NCBI GenBank assembly: GCA_017431035.1
Contig: JAFRLW010000012.1
Span: 39,582-103,581 of the forward strand
Length of the DNA stretch: 64,000 nucleotides
Reading direction: 5' to 3'
From: Clostridia bacterium
Lineage (GTDB): Bacteria > Bacillota > Clostridia > Oscillospirales > Acutalibacteraceae
The position numbers and the translations under genes are program-made. Positions within the stretch are counted from its first letter, which is position 1, and every line of letters starts with the position of its first letter. This document shows, one piece after another, positions 14,919 to 23,879 of the stretch. The notes under the pieces are model-generated. The model had not been told where the DNA came from and searched no databases. It was given only the letters and a program-made list of their open reading frames with translations.

Positions 14919-15788
14919 ATGATAGACAAAAACGAGTTTGACACCGTGATAACGGCGAAGCCCCGTTTTTTTGACCTGCACTTAAAAGAAACTTTTCGCT
15001 ACAAAGACCTTTGTCTTTTATTTGTAAAGCGGGATTTCAAAGCCGGATACAAGCAGACTATACTGGGTCCCGTGTGGGCTATAATACAACCGCTTCTTAC
15101 AACTGTTATGTTCTTTTTTGTTTTCGGAAAACTCGCCCGACTTGACACTTCTGACATAACGGGTAATTTTGTCGTGCCGAGATTTTTGTTCTACTTCGGC
15201 TCAAGTATATGCTGGAGTTATTTTGCTTCAACTTTACAGGCGACCTCCAACACCTTTTTGCAAAACCGAGCCGTAATGGGCAAGGTTTATTACCCACGCT
15301 TTGTGTCGCCTTTGTCTACCGCCGTTTCTCACCTTATTTCGTTTTTTATTCAGTTTGCGCTGCTTGCGGCGGCATATATATACTATTTGTCACGTGACCT
15401 CGGCGATATGAAAATAACGCCCTATCTGCTTCTTTTTCCTCTTTGCATAATACAGTTAATGATGCTAAGCCTCGGGCTTGGAATAATAATTTCTTCGGTG
15501 ACGACAAAATACCGTGATCTTGCGATGCTTGTATCTTTCGGGCTTCAGATTTTGCATTATCTTTGCCCTGTTGCATACGGGCTTAGCATTGTTCCCGAAA
15601 AATATATGCGTATATATATGTTAAACCCCGTGACGCCTATACTCACAACTTTCAGGTTCTCGCTTTTCGGCGGTGGATATTTTAATATGTTCTATTTTGT
15701 CGTAAGCCTTGCCGTTACGTTAGTGATATTCTTTGCGGGACTCTTCCTTTTCGGCAGAGTTGAGCGCACCTTTATGGATACGATTTAA
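14919..15788 (+). CDS. ABC-2 type polysaccharide export permease (Wzm/TagG-like)
   Basis: This 289-residue membrane protein has six predicted segments and the ABC-2 family's N-terminal cytoplasmic amphipathic stretch (YKDLCLLFVKRDFKAGYKQTILGPVWAIIQPL). That stretch is a strong signature of Wzm/TagG/RfbA exporters of undecaprenyl-linked polysaccharides or teichoic acids. It pairs with the ATPase 11 bp downstream, together forming a homodimeric exporter. GGAGGGG lies 5 nt before ATG. The substrate is presumably the product of the divergent glycosyltransferase and of enzymes encoded elsewhere. Confidence 0.92.
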   Translation: MIDKNEFDTVITAKPRFFDLHLKETFRYKDLCLLFVKRDFKAGYKQTILGPVWAIIQPLLTTVMFFFVFGKLARLDTSDITGNFVVPRFLFYFGSSICWSYFASTLQATSNTFLQNRAVMGKVYYPRFVSPLSTAVSHLISFFIQFALLAAAYIYYLSRDLGDMKITPYLLLFPLCIIQLMMLSLGLGIIISSVTTKYRDLAMLVSFGLQILHYLCPVAYGLSIVPEKYMRIYMLNPVTPILTTFRFSLFGGGYFNMFYFVVSLAVTLVIFFAGLFLFGRVERTFMDTI

Positions 15789-15799
15789 GGGGGCGGAAT

Positions 15800-17068
15800 A
15801 TGAATATTGCTATAAAAGTTGAAAATATCAGCAAAAAATACAAACTCGGACAAATAGGGGTCACAACTCTAAGAGAGGAACTTTCCCGCCTTGGCGCAAA
15901 AATAAAAAGAAAAGAAGACCCGCTACTTAAAATCGGACAGAAGCCCGGCAAAAACTTTTATGCGCTAAACGATATATCCTTTAGCGTTAATAAGGGTGAG
16001 AGAATAGGAATAATCGGCAAAAACGGAGCCGGAAAATCAACCCTCTTAAAAATTATCTCCCGCATTACAGCGCCTACATCAGGCAGTATCGGCATAAACG
16101 GAAAAATTGCTTCTATGCTGGAGGTCGGAACGGGTTTTCACCCCGAACTCACCGGTAGAGAGAATATTTATATGAACGGCGCAATACTCGGTATGACAAG
16201 GAAAGAAATTGACGAAAAATGCGAAAAAATTATTGATTTTTCCGAGTGCCGAGAGTTTATTGATACACCGGTAAAGCGTTATTCAAGCGGTATGTACGTA
16301 AAACTCGCCTTTTCGGTTGCGGCTCATCTTGACAGCGATATACTCATTATGGATGAGGTTTTGGCGGTGGGCGATATGGCGTTCCAGCAAAAATGTTTGG
16401 AAAAAATGGACGAGATTTCAAGAAATGACGGCAAAACGATACTCTACGTTTCGCACAATATGAATACTATAAGAAGTCTTTGTGACAGGTGTATCGTGCT
16501 GGATAAAGGAAAGATAATTTTTGACGGAAAAACCGAAAAAGCCATAGAGGTTTATCTCGGCACATTAAAGGTTGCGTCAAGGATAAATAAAGTAAAGACT
16601 GAAAGCAGAATAAAAGAACGTTTGCTTGACGGCTTCGCTTTTGAAACGCTCACTCTTGCCGACAGAGAAAAAGCAAGATACAAAACAGGCGAAAAAATGC
16701 GATTTTTCACCACCGAAAATGTAAATAAAGATTTAAGTGGAGTGCGTTTTCGTGCGGCGATAAGCCGTCCTGACGGCACGGCGGTTACAAGTTTTGTGAC
16801 ATATGACGGCATAAATATTAAAAAAGGCGAAAACCAAAAAACCGAGTTTACGCTGGATATTTCCGCCCTTGCCCCCGGACGATATAATATGATACTCGGC
16901 GCATACAAAGGAACAAAACCGGGCAACCCCCTTTATTTTGACATAATAGTCAGAGGAACAATCAATTTTGAGGTTACAGCCGACGAAGATTTCAAAGCCG
17001 GCAACTACTGGAACCATACGAAATGGGGAAGTATTGTAGGCGGTCCGATAGAGGCAAAACAAATATAA
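15800..17068 (+). CDS. Polysaccharide ABC transporter ATPase with Wzt-like C-terminal domain
   Basis: This is a 422-residue ATPase. Residues 1-255 form the nucleotide-binding domain: Walker A GKNGAGKST near 75, an ABC signature YSSGMYVKLAF near 160, Walker B ILIMDEVLAVGD near 185, and an H-loop in YVSHN. A linker follows, then a C-terminal beta-rich domain (about 290-415) like the carbohydrate-binding Wzt_C domain. In Wzt proteins that domain recognises the modified non-reducing end of the glycan before export. Together with the upstream permease it forms the exporter. A strong terminator follows the stop. Confidence 0.92.
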   Translation: MNIAIKVENISKKYKLGQIGVTTLREELSRLGAKIKRKEDPLLKIGQKPGKNFYALNDISFSVNKGERIGIIGKNGAGKSTLLKIISRITAPTSGSIGINGKIASMLEVGTGFHPELTGRENIYMNGAILGMTRKEIDEKCEKIIDFSECREFIDTPVKRYSSGMYVKLAFSVAAHLDSDILIMDEVLAVGDMAFQQKCLEKMDEISRNDGKTILYVSHNMNTIRSLCDRCIVLDKGKIIFDGKTEKAIEVYLGTLKVASRINKVKTESRIKERLLDGFAFETLTLADREKARYKTGEKMRFFTTENVNKDLSGVRFRAAISRPDGTAVTSFVTYDGINIKKGENQKTEFTLDISALAPGRYNMILGAYKGTKPGNPLYFDIIVRGTINFEVTADEDFKAGNYWNHTKWGSIVGGPIEAKQI

Positions 17069-17096
17069 AAAATCGCCCCTCGGGGCGATTTTTTTA
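17067..17096 (+). terminator. Intrinsic terminator after exporter operon
   Basis: AATCGCCC, loop CTCG, GGGCGATT, followed by seven Ts. The A-run on the other side makes it usable from the yfcE-like side as well. Confidence 0.92.
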
Positions 17097-17180
17097 TCAG
17101 ATGACAGATGTCAGATGTCAAATGTCAGACGGTAGACGGCAGACGGCAGACGGCAGGTGTCAGGCGGAGCCTGACGGAAT
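17097..17180 (+). repeat. Partial intergenic repeat (module B only)
   Basis: Directly after the terminator come tandem words CAGATGTCAGATGTC, then three copies of GACGGCA, then GGTGTCAGGCGGAG. The string from AGACGGCAGG to CAGGCGGAG is identical to the one in the element at 4702-5035. No module A or terminal hairpin is present here. Confidence 0.8.
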
Positions 17181-17201
17181 AAAGAAGCCGCCGCCTTACA
17201 A

Positions 17202-17747
17202 TTATTTAATGCAGTATGTTCTATAGGTTTCGCCGTCAAGGGTTTTGAAAAAGAAAGTGCCGTTATCATAGAGGATAAAACCTCGCTCGCTTCCGCCACG
17301 TGGAAGAGAAACCGAGCCCGGATTCATATAGATATAATCTCCTCTCATTTCAAGCGCCGGGATATGACTGTGACCGCAAAGCAGAATATCCCCCTTGTTC
17401 AAAACGGGCGGTGAATAAGGTCCGTATATATGACCATGGGTAGCAAAAATACCGACGCCGTCAAAGTTAAGCCTAATAAAATCATCGGTAACCGAAAAAT
17501 TAAGCACAACGTCATCAACCTCGGCGTCACAGTTTCCACGCACGGAAATCACCTTATCGCTTATCTCGTTCAGTTGCTCTATTACGCTTTTTGGTCCCCA
17601 GCCGTTTGGCAGGTCGTTTCGTGGTCCGTGATACAAAATATCGCCGAGAAGAAGCAGTTTATCCGCCTTTTCATTTTTCATATGCCAAAGCAGTTTTTGA
17701 CAACACTCAGCCGAGCCGTGTATATCGGAGGCTATTATCCATTTCAT
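17202..17747 (-). CDS. YfcE/MJ0936-type metallophosphodiesterase
   Basis: This is a 181-residue calcineurin-like phosphoesterase with the metal-site motifs DIHGS (D8-x-H10), GDILYHGPRND, RGNCD, ATHGH and GHSHIP in order, as in YfcE. Such enzymes hydrolyse small phosphodiesters; the physiological substrate is unknown. I chose ATG 17747, five bases after AAGGTGA; a GTG at 17756 lies inside that Shine-Dalgarno. It is monocistronic between the exporter terminator repeat and the glycine riboswitch. Confidence 0.92.
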   Translation of the reverse strand: MKWIIASDIHGSAECCQKLLWHMKNEKADKLLLLGDILYHGPRNDLPNGWGPKSVIEQLNEISDKVISVRGNCDAEVDDVVLNFSVTDDFIRLNFDGVGIFATHGHIYGPYSPPVLNKGDILLCGHSHIPALEMRGDYIYMNPGSVSLPRGGSERGFILYDNGTFFFKTLDGETYRTYCIK

Positions 17748-17825
17748 AATTATCACCTTAAGTAAGTTGTTTGTATTATTCTATCACAAAAACCGCAGTT
17801 TTTCACTAGAAAAATGATTTTTTTG

Positions 17826-17854
17826 TTGACATAAAGGGTATGCGGTGATATACT
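17826..17854 (+). promoter_or_regulatory. sigma-A promoter ahead of glycine riboswitch
   Basis: TTGACA (17826-17831) and TATACT (17849-17854) are 17 bp apart; the start is predicted near 17861. Confidence 0.85.
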
Positions 17855-17904
17855 AACGAAAAATAAATATTCTGTGAAGTATGCGGGATAGATAGACCGT
17901 ATAT

Positions 17905-17990
17905 GGAGAATACTCCGGAGAATTTCTTAAATGAAATGCCGAAGGTGCAAGGCGAAAGCCGAATCTCTCAGGCAAAAGGATGGAGCAAAA
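17905..17990 (+). ncRNA. Glycine riboswitch (gcvT-type aptamer)
   Basis: The leader contains the conserved glycine-aptamer core: GCCGAAGGTGCAAG (17938-17951), a GCGAAAGC hairpin, and CTCTCAGGCAAAAGGATGGAG (near 17965-17985), preceded by CTCCGGAGAAT. Only one complete aptamer is recognisable, with possible remnants of a partner between 17880 and 17905. It sits between a sigma-A promoter and a terminator hairpin upstream of an alanine/glycine:sodium symporter, so glycine would tune its transcription. Confidence 0.9.
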
Positions 17991-18017
17991 TCTGTTTTGG
18001 GTTTTTCCTTTTCTTTT

Positions 18018-18046
18018 GTCGCAAAAATGCGGCTTTTTTTATTTTT
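18018..18046 (+). terminator. Riboswitch expression-platform terminator
   Basis: GTCGCA, loop AAAA, TGCGGC, then TTTTTTTATTTTT. It lies between the glycine aptamer and the symporter gene and is the likely switch-controlled terminator. Confidence 0.8.
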
Positions 18047-18078
18047 ATGAGAGTATATTATGTTAGGAGATGTTTTGG

Positions 18079-19479
18079 TTGGAGAAGTTTTTAGAGTACA
18101 TTGAACTTGTAAACGGTAAAATCAATGATTTTGCCTGGGGTCCTGTTATGCTGGTGCTTCTTGTTGGAACGGGCATATTTTTAAGCGCGAGAACCGGATT
18201 TGTTCAGGTTAGAAAATTCGGCTACATTATGAAAAACACGATAGGTTCTCTATTTAAGAAAAAGGACAAAAAGGACCACGGCAACAACCTTTCGCCTTTC
18301 CAGGCGGTATCTACCGCACTTGCGGGTACGGTTGGTACGGGTAATATTGCCGGTGTTACGGGCGCTATATTTACAGGCGGCGTCGGCGCTGTTTTCTGGA
18401 TGTGGGTTTCGGCGTTTTTCGGTATGTGCACAAAATACGCCGAGATTACTTTGGCAATTCGCTATCGTGAAACCGACGAAAAGGGTCAAAATCACGGCGG
18501 TCCTATGTATTACATAACAAAGGGACTCGGCAAAAACTGGAAATGGCTTGCGGTTATATTTGCCGTTTTCGGCGGACTCGCTTCCTTTGGTATAGGCAAT
18601 ATTGCTCAAAGCAGCGAGATTTCGGGAGCTCTCGGCTCTCTGTTTGGTCTAAAACCGCTGGTTGCCGGTATAATTCTTGCCGTATTAGTTGCCATAGTTA
18701 TTATAGGTAACGTTAAACGTGTCGGTCAGGTAACAAGTTTGCTTGTTCCGTTTATGTCGGTTTTCTATATCATTTGCGGTATAGTGGTTATAGCAATGCG
18801 TATAACCGAAATACCCGGTGTTTTCGGTATGATATTCAAAGAGGCTTTCTCTTTCCGTGCGATAGGCGGCGGTATTTTCGGCTACGTTATCACTCAGGCT
18901 ATGCGTCAAGGATTTGCCCGTGGTGTTTTCTCTAACGAGGCAGGTTTAGGCTCTGCGCCTATAGCCCATGCGGCTTCTTCCACCGACGAGCCTTGCGAAC
19001 AGGCTATGTGGGGCGTGTTTGAGGTGTTTATTGATACAATAATCATCTGCACGATAACCGCTTTTGCCGTTATTCTTTCAGGTCTTTATACAGGCAGCCT
19101 TGATGATTATACTTCAAAGGGCGCTGCGGCGGCTAAAGCGTTTAACAGTATTTTGCCGGGAACTGTAGGCGGTATCGTTATTGAGATAAGCCTTTTGTTC
19201 TTTGCGCTTTCTACAATACTCGGTTGGTTCTACTACGGTCAAACCTGCTTTGCATACCTTACAAAGCGCAATCGTGTTGTTGACTATATATACAAGATTG
19301 TTTTTGTTGCGGTTTGCGTTATAGGCGCCGTAGGCTCAGGCAAACTGATGTGGGATATTTCGGATACCCTTAACGGACTTATGGCTATTCCTAACCTTAT
19401 AGCGCTGTTGCTGCTAAGCTCGGTTGTCGCAAAGGAAACAAAAAATTATTTTTCTAAAAACACTCACAAATTAAAGTAA
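18079..19479 (+). CDS. Sodium:alanine/glycine symporter (AgcS family)
   Basis: This roughly 466-residue transporter has about eleven hydrophobic segments and AgcS hallmarks: the TGFVQVRKFGY start, FQAVSTALAGTVGTGNIAGV near 75-95, GGPMYYITKGL, and ARGVFSNEAGLGSAPIAHAA near 280. It imports alanine or glycine with sodium. The upstream glycine riboswitch indicates glycine sensing. I prefer TTG 18079, nine bases after AGGAG; an ATG at 18070 directly abuts that Shine-Dalgarno and is a poorer start. A long GC-rich terminator follows. Confidence 0.93.
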   Translation: MEKFLEYIELVNGKINDFAWGPVMLVLLVGTGIFLSARTGFVQVRKFGYIMKNTIGSLFKKKDKKDHGNNLSPFQAVSTALAGTVGTGNIAGVTGAIFTGGVGAVFWMWVSAFFGMCTKYAEITLAIRYRETDEKGQNHGGPMYYITKGLGKNWKWLAVIFAVFGGLASFGIGNIAQSSEISGALGSLFGLKPLVAGIILAVLVAIVIIGNVKRVGQVTSLLVPFMSVFYIICGIVVIAMRITEIPGVFGMIFKEAFSFRAIGGGIFGYVITQAMRQGFARGVFSNEAGLGSAPIAHAASSTDEPCEQAMWGVFEVFIDTIIICTITAFAVILSGLYTGSLDDYTSKGAAAAKAFNSILPGTVGGIVIEISLLFFALSTILGWFYYGQTCFAYLTKRNRVVDYIYKIVFVAVCVIGAVGSGKLMWDISDTLNGLMAIPNLIALLLLSSVVAKETKNYFSKNTHKLK

Positions 19480-19495
19480 AAAGCAATTTGTATTT

Positions 19496-19534
19496 CGGGC
19501 GGTAAGACAAAAATCTTACCGCCCGTATTTTTTA
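19496..19534 (+). terminator. Intrinsic terminator after symporter
   Basis: CGGGCGGTAAGA and TCTTACCGCCCG form a 12-bp stem with a 6-nt loop, followed by TATTTTTTATC. Confidence 0.93.
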
Positions 19535-19545
19535 TCTTTTTTCGG

Positions 19546-19579
19546 TTGTAAAATAAAACTTATTATGGTACACTATACT
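19546..19579 (+). promoter_or_regulatory. Probable sigma-A promoter of lepA
   Basis: TTGTAA (19546-19551) and TACACT (19569-19574) are 17 bp apart; TATACT immediately follows as an alternative -10. Confidence 0.5.
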
Positions 19580-19624
19580 ATGTATAAATATATATAGATA
19601 AAATCATATAAAAGAGGAGAAAAA

Positions 19625-21430
19625 ATGGCTTTCCCGCTTAAAAATATCAGAAACTTTTGTATAGTGGCGCATATAGACCACGGAAAATCCACCCTCGCCG
19701 ACCGACTTCTTGAACTGACGAGTTCGGTTGCCGAGCGTGATATGGAAGAACAAATACTCGACAGTATGGACCTTGAGCGTGAGAGAGGTATCACCATAAA
19801 GGCGCACGCCGTCACCCTTTACTATAAAGCAAAGGACGGCGAGGAGTATGAACTGAACCTTATCGACACGCCGGGACACGTTGACTTTAACTATGAGGTT
19901 TCAAGAAGCCTTGCCGCTTGTGAGGGGGCGGTGCTTGTTGTTGACGCTTCGCAGGGTATTGAGGCGCAAACCCTTGCAAACACCTATCTTGCCGCCGACC
20001 ACGGACTTGAAATACTGCCGGTTATAAACAAAATAGACCTGCCTAGTGCCGACCCCGAAAGAGTGAAACAGGAGATAGAGGATATCATAGGCATACCGGC
20101 GGATAACGCACCGCTTATCTCGGCTAAAACGGGACTCAACACCGAACAGGTTTTAGAGCGAATAGTAAACGATATACCGGCGCCTACGGGCGACCGTGAC
20201 GCTCCGCTTAAATGCCTTATATTTGACTCTTATTATGATGCATATAAAGGGGTTATCGTTTATTTCCGTGTTATGTCGGGAAAAATACGTGTGGGCGACA
20301 AGGTTAAAATGATGGCGACCTCTTCTACATTTGACGTTATAGAACTCGGCAGGAAGAGGGCGACCGCTATGGAGCCTTGCAATGAACTTCTTGCCGGCGA
20401 GGTTGGATATTTTGCCGCCTCTATAAAATCGGTTACTGAGGCACGTGTCGGTGACACCATTACCGGCGCAGATAATCCCGCCAAAGAGGCGCTGCCCGGT
20501 TATAAAAATGTTAAACCGGTGGTCTTTTGCGGTATTTACCCTGCCGACGGGGCAAAGTACCCGGATCTCAGGGAAGCGCTTGAACGTTTGCAGTTAAACG
20601 ACGCCTCTCTCCTTTTTGAGCCCGAAACATCAAAGGCGCTCGGTTTTGGTTTCCGTTGCGGATTTTTGGGACTTCTTCATATGGAGATAATAGAGGAACG
20701 TCTTGAGAGAGAATATAATCTTGAAATAATTGTTACGGCGCCCTCGGTTAAGTACCTTTTTGAACTGACCGACGGCAGCGAGATTTTTGTCGATAACCCG
20801 ACCAACTACCCCGACCAGTCGGTAGTGGCTCGTTCTCTTGAGCCGATATCGGAGGTGCACATATACTCCCCGAGTTCTTTTGTAGGAACCATAATGGGAC
20901 TTTGTGAGGAACACAGAGGCGAGTATAAGGATATGAAATATATGGGCGACAGGGTGGATATTCACTACGTTATGCCGACGGGTGAAATAGTTTATGACTT
21001 TTTTGACGCACTGAAATCCTGCACTAAAGGATATGCAAGTTTTGATTATGAGCCTATGGGATACAAGCCGAGTGAACTTGTGAAACTTGACGTTATGCTC
21101 GCAGGGGAAACGGTAGACGCATTGTCCTTTATCGTTCACGCTTCAAACGCTTATGCAAGGGCGAGAAGAATAGCCGAAAAACTCAAAGAGTTTATCCCCA
21201 GACAGATGTTTGAGGTGCCGGTGCAGGTTGCGGTCGGCGGAAAGATAATCGCAAGAGAAACGGTCAAGGCGTTTAGAAAAGACGTTTTGGCAAAATGTTA
21301 CGGCGGCGATATAACGAGAAAGAAAAAGTTGCTTGAAAAACAAAAAGAGGGCAAAAAGAAAATGCGTAAGCTCGGCTCGGTAGAGGTGCCGAAAGACGCC
21401 TTTATGGCGGTGCTTAAACTTGACGATTAA
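19625..21430 (+). CDS. lepA: Elongation factor 4 (back-translocating GTPase LepA)
   Basis: This 601-residue translational GTPase matches LepA in length and domain order. The G domain has AHIDHGKST (residues 15-23), [15 protein letters not shown] and NKIDLPSA. Domain II and an EF-G-like domain follow, then the LepA-specific C-terminal domain ([17 protein letters not shown]...[21 protein letters not shown]). It acts on stalled ribosomes. The Shine-Dalgarno is AGAGGAG. murD starts 57 bp downstream. Confidence 0.98.
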   Translation: MAFPLKNIRNFCIVAHIDHGKSTLADRLLELTSSVAERDMEEQILDSMDLERERGITIKAHAVTLYYKAKDGEEYELNLIDTPGHVDFNYEVSRSLAACEGAVLVVDASQGIEAQTLANTYLAADHGLEILPVINKIDLPSADPERVKQEIEDIIGIPADNAPLISAKTGLNTEQVLERIVNDIPAPTGDRDAPLKCLIFDSYYDAYKGVIVYFRVMSGKIRVGDKVKMMATSSTFDVIELGRKRATAMEPCNELLAGEVGYFAASIKSVTEARVGDTITGADNPAKEALPGYKNVKPVVFCGIYPADGAKYPDLREALERLQLNDASLLFEPETSKALGFGFRCGFLGLLHMEIIEERLEREYNLEIIVTAPSVKYLFELTDGSEIFVDNPTNYPDQSVVARSLEPISEVHIYSPSSFVGTIMGLCEEHRGEYKDMKYMGDRVDIHYVMPTGEIVYDFFDALKSCTKGYASFDYEPMGYKPSELVKLDVMLAGETVDALSFIVHASNAYARARRIAEKLKEFIPRQMFEVPVQVAVGGKIIARETVKAFRKDVLAKCYGGDITRKKKLLEKQKEGKKKMRKLGSVEVPKDAFMAVLKLDD

Positions 21431-21486
21431 AAAAAGACTTATTGTCCTTAATGGTAATAAGTCAACAATCACAAAAGGAGAAGATT

Positions 21487-22866
21487 ATGGATTTCAAACA
21501 GTTTTTCAGTATTATAAAGGGCAAAAAAATTGCCATGCTCGGACTTGGTGTCAGCCATACTCAACTTATATTTGATTTTTTAAGACAGGGCGCAAAGGTT
21601 TATGCTTGTGACCGAAGAGAACGTGAGCAAATAGGACCTATTGCCGACAAGTTAGAGGCCGCCGGCGCTAAACTGAGGCTTGGCGAGGGGTATCTTGATA
21701 ATTTGGAGGTTGACGTTATTTTCCGCACCCCCGGTATGAACTATCATCTGCCCGAACTTGAAGCGGCAAGAAAAAGAGGTATTGCCGTTACAAGCGAGAT
21801 GGAGGTTTTCTTTGACCTTTGTCCTGCAACAGTTTTCGGCGTTACCGGGTCGGACGGAAAAACCACCACAACAACCCTTATCGCCAAAATGCTTGAGGCG
21901 GAGGGCAAAAGAGTTTTTATCGGCGGCAACATAGGCACACCGCTTCTTCCTGAAATAGAAAAGATAACCGCCGACGATTTTGTCGTTGTGGAACTTTCCT
22001 CTTTCCAGCTTATATCAATGCGTAAAAGTCCCGACGTTGCGGTTATTACGAATATTGCGCCTAATCATCTTGATGTTCATAAAGATATGGATGAATATAT
22101 CGAGGCTAAAAAGAATATTTTGCTTCACCAAAACGCATTTTCACGCACGGTGCTTAACCGTGATAACGAGATTACCGAAGAACTGCGCCCTAACGCCAGA
22201 GGACAACTGCTCGGCTTTTCTATGACCAAGAAGTTAAACAACGGCGCTTGGCTTAATAAAGACGGGGTACTCCATATGGCATACAGAGGAATAGACGTTC
22301 CCGTAATCGACCGAAAAGAGATAGCCGTTGTAGGCGACCATAACGTTGAGAACTACCTTGCAGCGATAACTGCCGTTTGGGGATATGTAAGCATAAAGAG
22401 TATCAAAAAAGTGGCGCACGAGTTCCGTGGCGTTGAACACCGTATAGAACACGTGAGAACATTAGATGGCGTTGATTATTATAACGACTCTATCGCTTCA
22501 AGTCCCACAAGAACTCTTGCGGCGCTAAAAGCCTTTGACCGTCCGCTTATTCTTCTTGCAGGCGGATATGACAAACATATTCCCTTTGAGCCTATGGTAG
22601 AGGAACTAATCAAAAAGGTAAAAGTTTTATACCTTTCGGGCGATACTGCCGACAGAATAGAGGCTTCGGTTAAAGCTTCGCCCGACTACAAAGGCAAACC
22701 CGAAATTATAAAAACCGAGAACCTTGCACAGTCGGTCGACCTTGCTCACAAGGCGGCAAAAGAGGGCGACGCCGTGCTGCTTAGTCCTGCTTCAGCAAGT
22801 TTTGACGCTTTCAAAAACTTTGCCGAGCGTGGAAGATACTTTAAAGAGTTGGTAAATAAACTATGA
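21487..22866 (+). CDS. murD: UDP-N-acetylmuramoylalanine--D-glutamate ligase
   Basis: This 459-residue Mur ligase adds D-glutamate to UDP-MurNAc-L-Ala. Seen: an N-terminal Rossmann-like domain (LGLGVSHTQLIFDFLRQGA), the ATP loop GSDGKTTTTTL near 117, NIAPNHLDVHKDMDEY near 190, an RGVEHRIEHV region, and C-terminal SPASASFDAFKNFAERG. The start is ATG 21487 after AAAAGGAGAAG. It overlaps the next gene by 4 bp, so it heads a coupled run with two M42 peptidases and a GNAT-like gene. Confidence 0.96.
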   Translation: MDFKQFFSIIKGKKIAMLGLGVSHTQLIFDFLRQGAKVYACDRREREQIGPIADKLEAAGAKLRLGEGYLDNLEVDVIFRTPGMNYHLPELEAARKRGIAVTSEMEVFFDLCPATVFGVTGSDGKTTTTTLIAKMLEAEGKRVFIGGNIGTPLLPEIEKITADDFVVVELSSFQLISMRKSPDVAVITNIAPNHLDVHKDMDEYIEAKKNILLHQNAFSRTVLNRDNEITEELRPNARGQLLGFSMTKKLNNGAWLNKDGVLHMAYRGIDVPVIDRKEIAVVGDHNVENYLAAITAVWGYVSIKSIKKVAHEFRGVEHRIEHVRTLDGVDYYNDSIASSPTRTLAALKAFDRPLILLAGGYDKHIPFEPMVEELIKKVKVLYLSGDTADRIEASVKASPDYKGKPEIIKTENLAQSVDLAHKAAKEGDAVLLSPASASFDAFKNFAERGRYFKELVNKL

Positions 22867-23879
22867 TAGATTACCTTAATAATATTTTGCCCGAGTTATC
22901 AAACACCTGCTCGATAGGTGATGTCAAAGAGACCGATAAAAAGGTTTTAGCGGAACTTTCAAAGTATGCCGATACAAAGGTCATAAACGGCGGAATAGTG
23001 GGCACCGTAGGAGAGGGCGATTATACCCTTATGCTTGCCGCTCATATCGATGAGGTCGGTTTTGTTGTGACCGATATTGACACTAGAGGCTTTTTGACGG
23101 TGCAAAAGGTGGGCGGTATAGATTTAAGACATCTGCCCTCCCGCCGTGTTGTTATTCACGGAAAAGAAGATGTTTTCGGTGTGTTTTGTTCAATACCCCC
23201 TCACATAAAAAGCGGGGATGAAACGAAGTTTGACGATATAGAGAGCCTGAAAATAGACACCCTGCTCGGTAAAAGGGCAAAAGAGGTTATAAGTGTCGGC
23301 GACTTTGTAACCTATAAGGAAACAGCCGCCCCGCTTACAGACGGACGTATCACCGGCAAAGCGCTTGATAACCGTGTGGGCGTTAGTGTGTTGCTTTGCC
23401 TTGTGCGAGAGTTAAAAGAAAAAGAACTGCCCATTAAGGTTGCTTTTACCTTTACCGGCGAGGAAGAACTCGGTTGCAGGGGCGCCGGTATTTCGGCGTT
23501 TAGCATAAAACCTGACGAGGCCATAGCCATAGACGTGACCTTTGGCGACGGACCCGATGTAAACGCCAAAGACTGCGGTAAACTCTGCGGCGGCGCTATG
23601 ATAGGCGCAGCACCCGTTTTGTGCAGAGAAATAACGGATAAATTGACCGCTGTAGCAAAAGACAAAGATATTCCTTATACTCTTGAGATTATGTCCGAGC
23701 GCACCGGTACCGACGCCGACAAAATATCACTGACAGCCTCGGGGATTAAAACGGGACTTTTATCCGTGCCGATAAGGAATATGCATACCCCTGTCGAAGT
23801 GGTTGATATAAACGATATTGTTTCTGCGGTAAAGATACTGAAAGAATATATTTTGAGCGGAGGTATAAAAAATGTTTGA
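22863..23879 (+). CDS. M42 family metallo-aminopeptidase (first of pair)
   Basis: This 338-residue M42 (PepA/FrvX/endoglucanase-M type) zinc peptidase forms tetrahedral aminopeptidase assemblies in characterised homologues. Metal and catalytic residues appear in order: H in AAHIDEVGF, D in GKALDNRVG, the EE pair in GEEELGCRGA, D in IDVTFGD, and H in RNMHTPVEVVD near the end. It overlaps murD by 4 bp and the paralogue downstream by 8 bp. Substrate specificity cannot be read from sequence. Confidence 0.92.
   Translation: MIDYLNNILPELSNTCSIGDVKETDKKVLAELSKYADTKVINGGIVGTVGEGDYTLMLAAHIDEVGFVVTDIDTRGFLTVQKVGGIDLRHLPSRRVVIHGKEDVFGVFCSIPPHIKSGDETKFDDIESLKIDTLLGKRAKEVISVGDFVTYKETAAPLTDGRITGKALDNRVGVSVLLCLVRELKEKELPIKVAFTFTGEEELGCRGAGISAFSIKPDEAIAIDVTFGDGPDVNAKDCGKLCGGAMIGAAPVLCREITDKLTAVAKDKDIPYTLEIMSERTGTDADKISLTASGIKTGLLSVPIRNMHTPVEVVDINDIVSAVKILKEYILSGGIKNV

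Noticed and set aside
17903-18094. A small plus-strand frame starting just upstream of the symporter.
   Set aside because: It covers the glycine aptamer and terminator; RNA structure explains the sequence, and no Shine-Dalgarno precedes its ATG.
20630-21139. A 169-codon minus-strand frame within lepA and several similar antisense frames in murD, recG and malic enzyme.
   Set aside because: They mirror well-conserved genes on the other strand and lack motifs or ribosome-binding sites.
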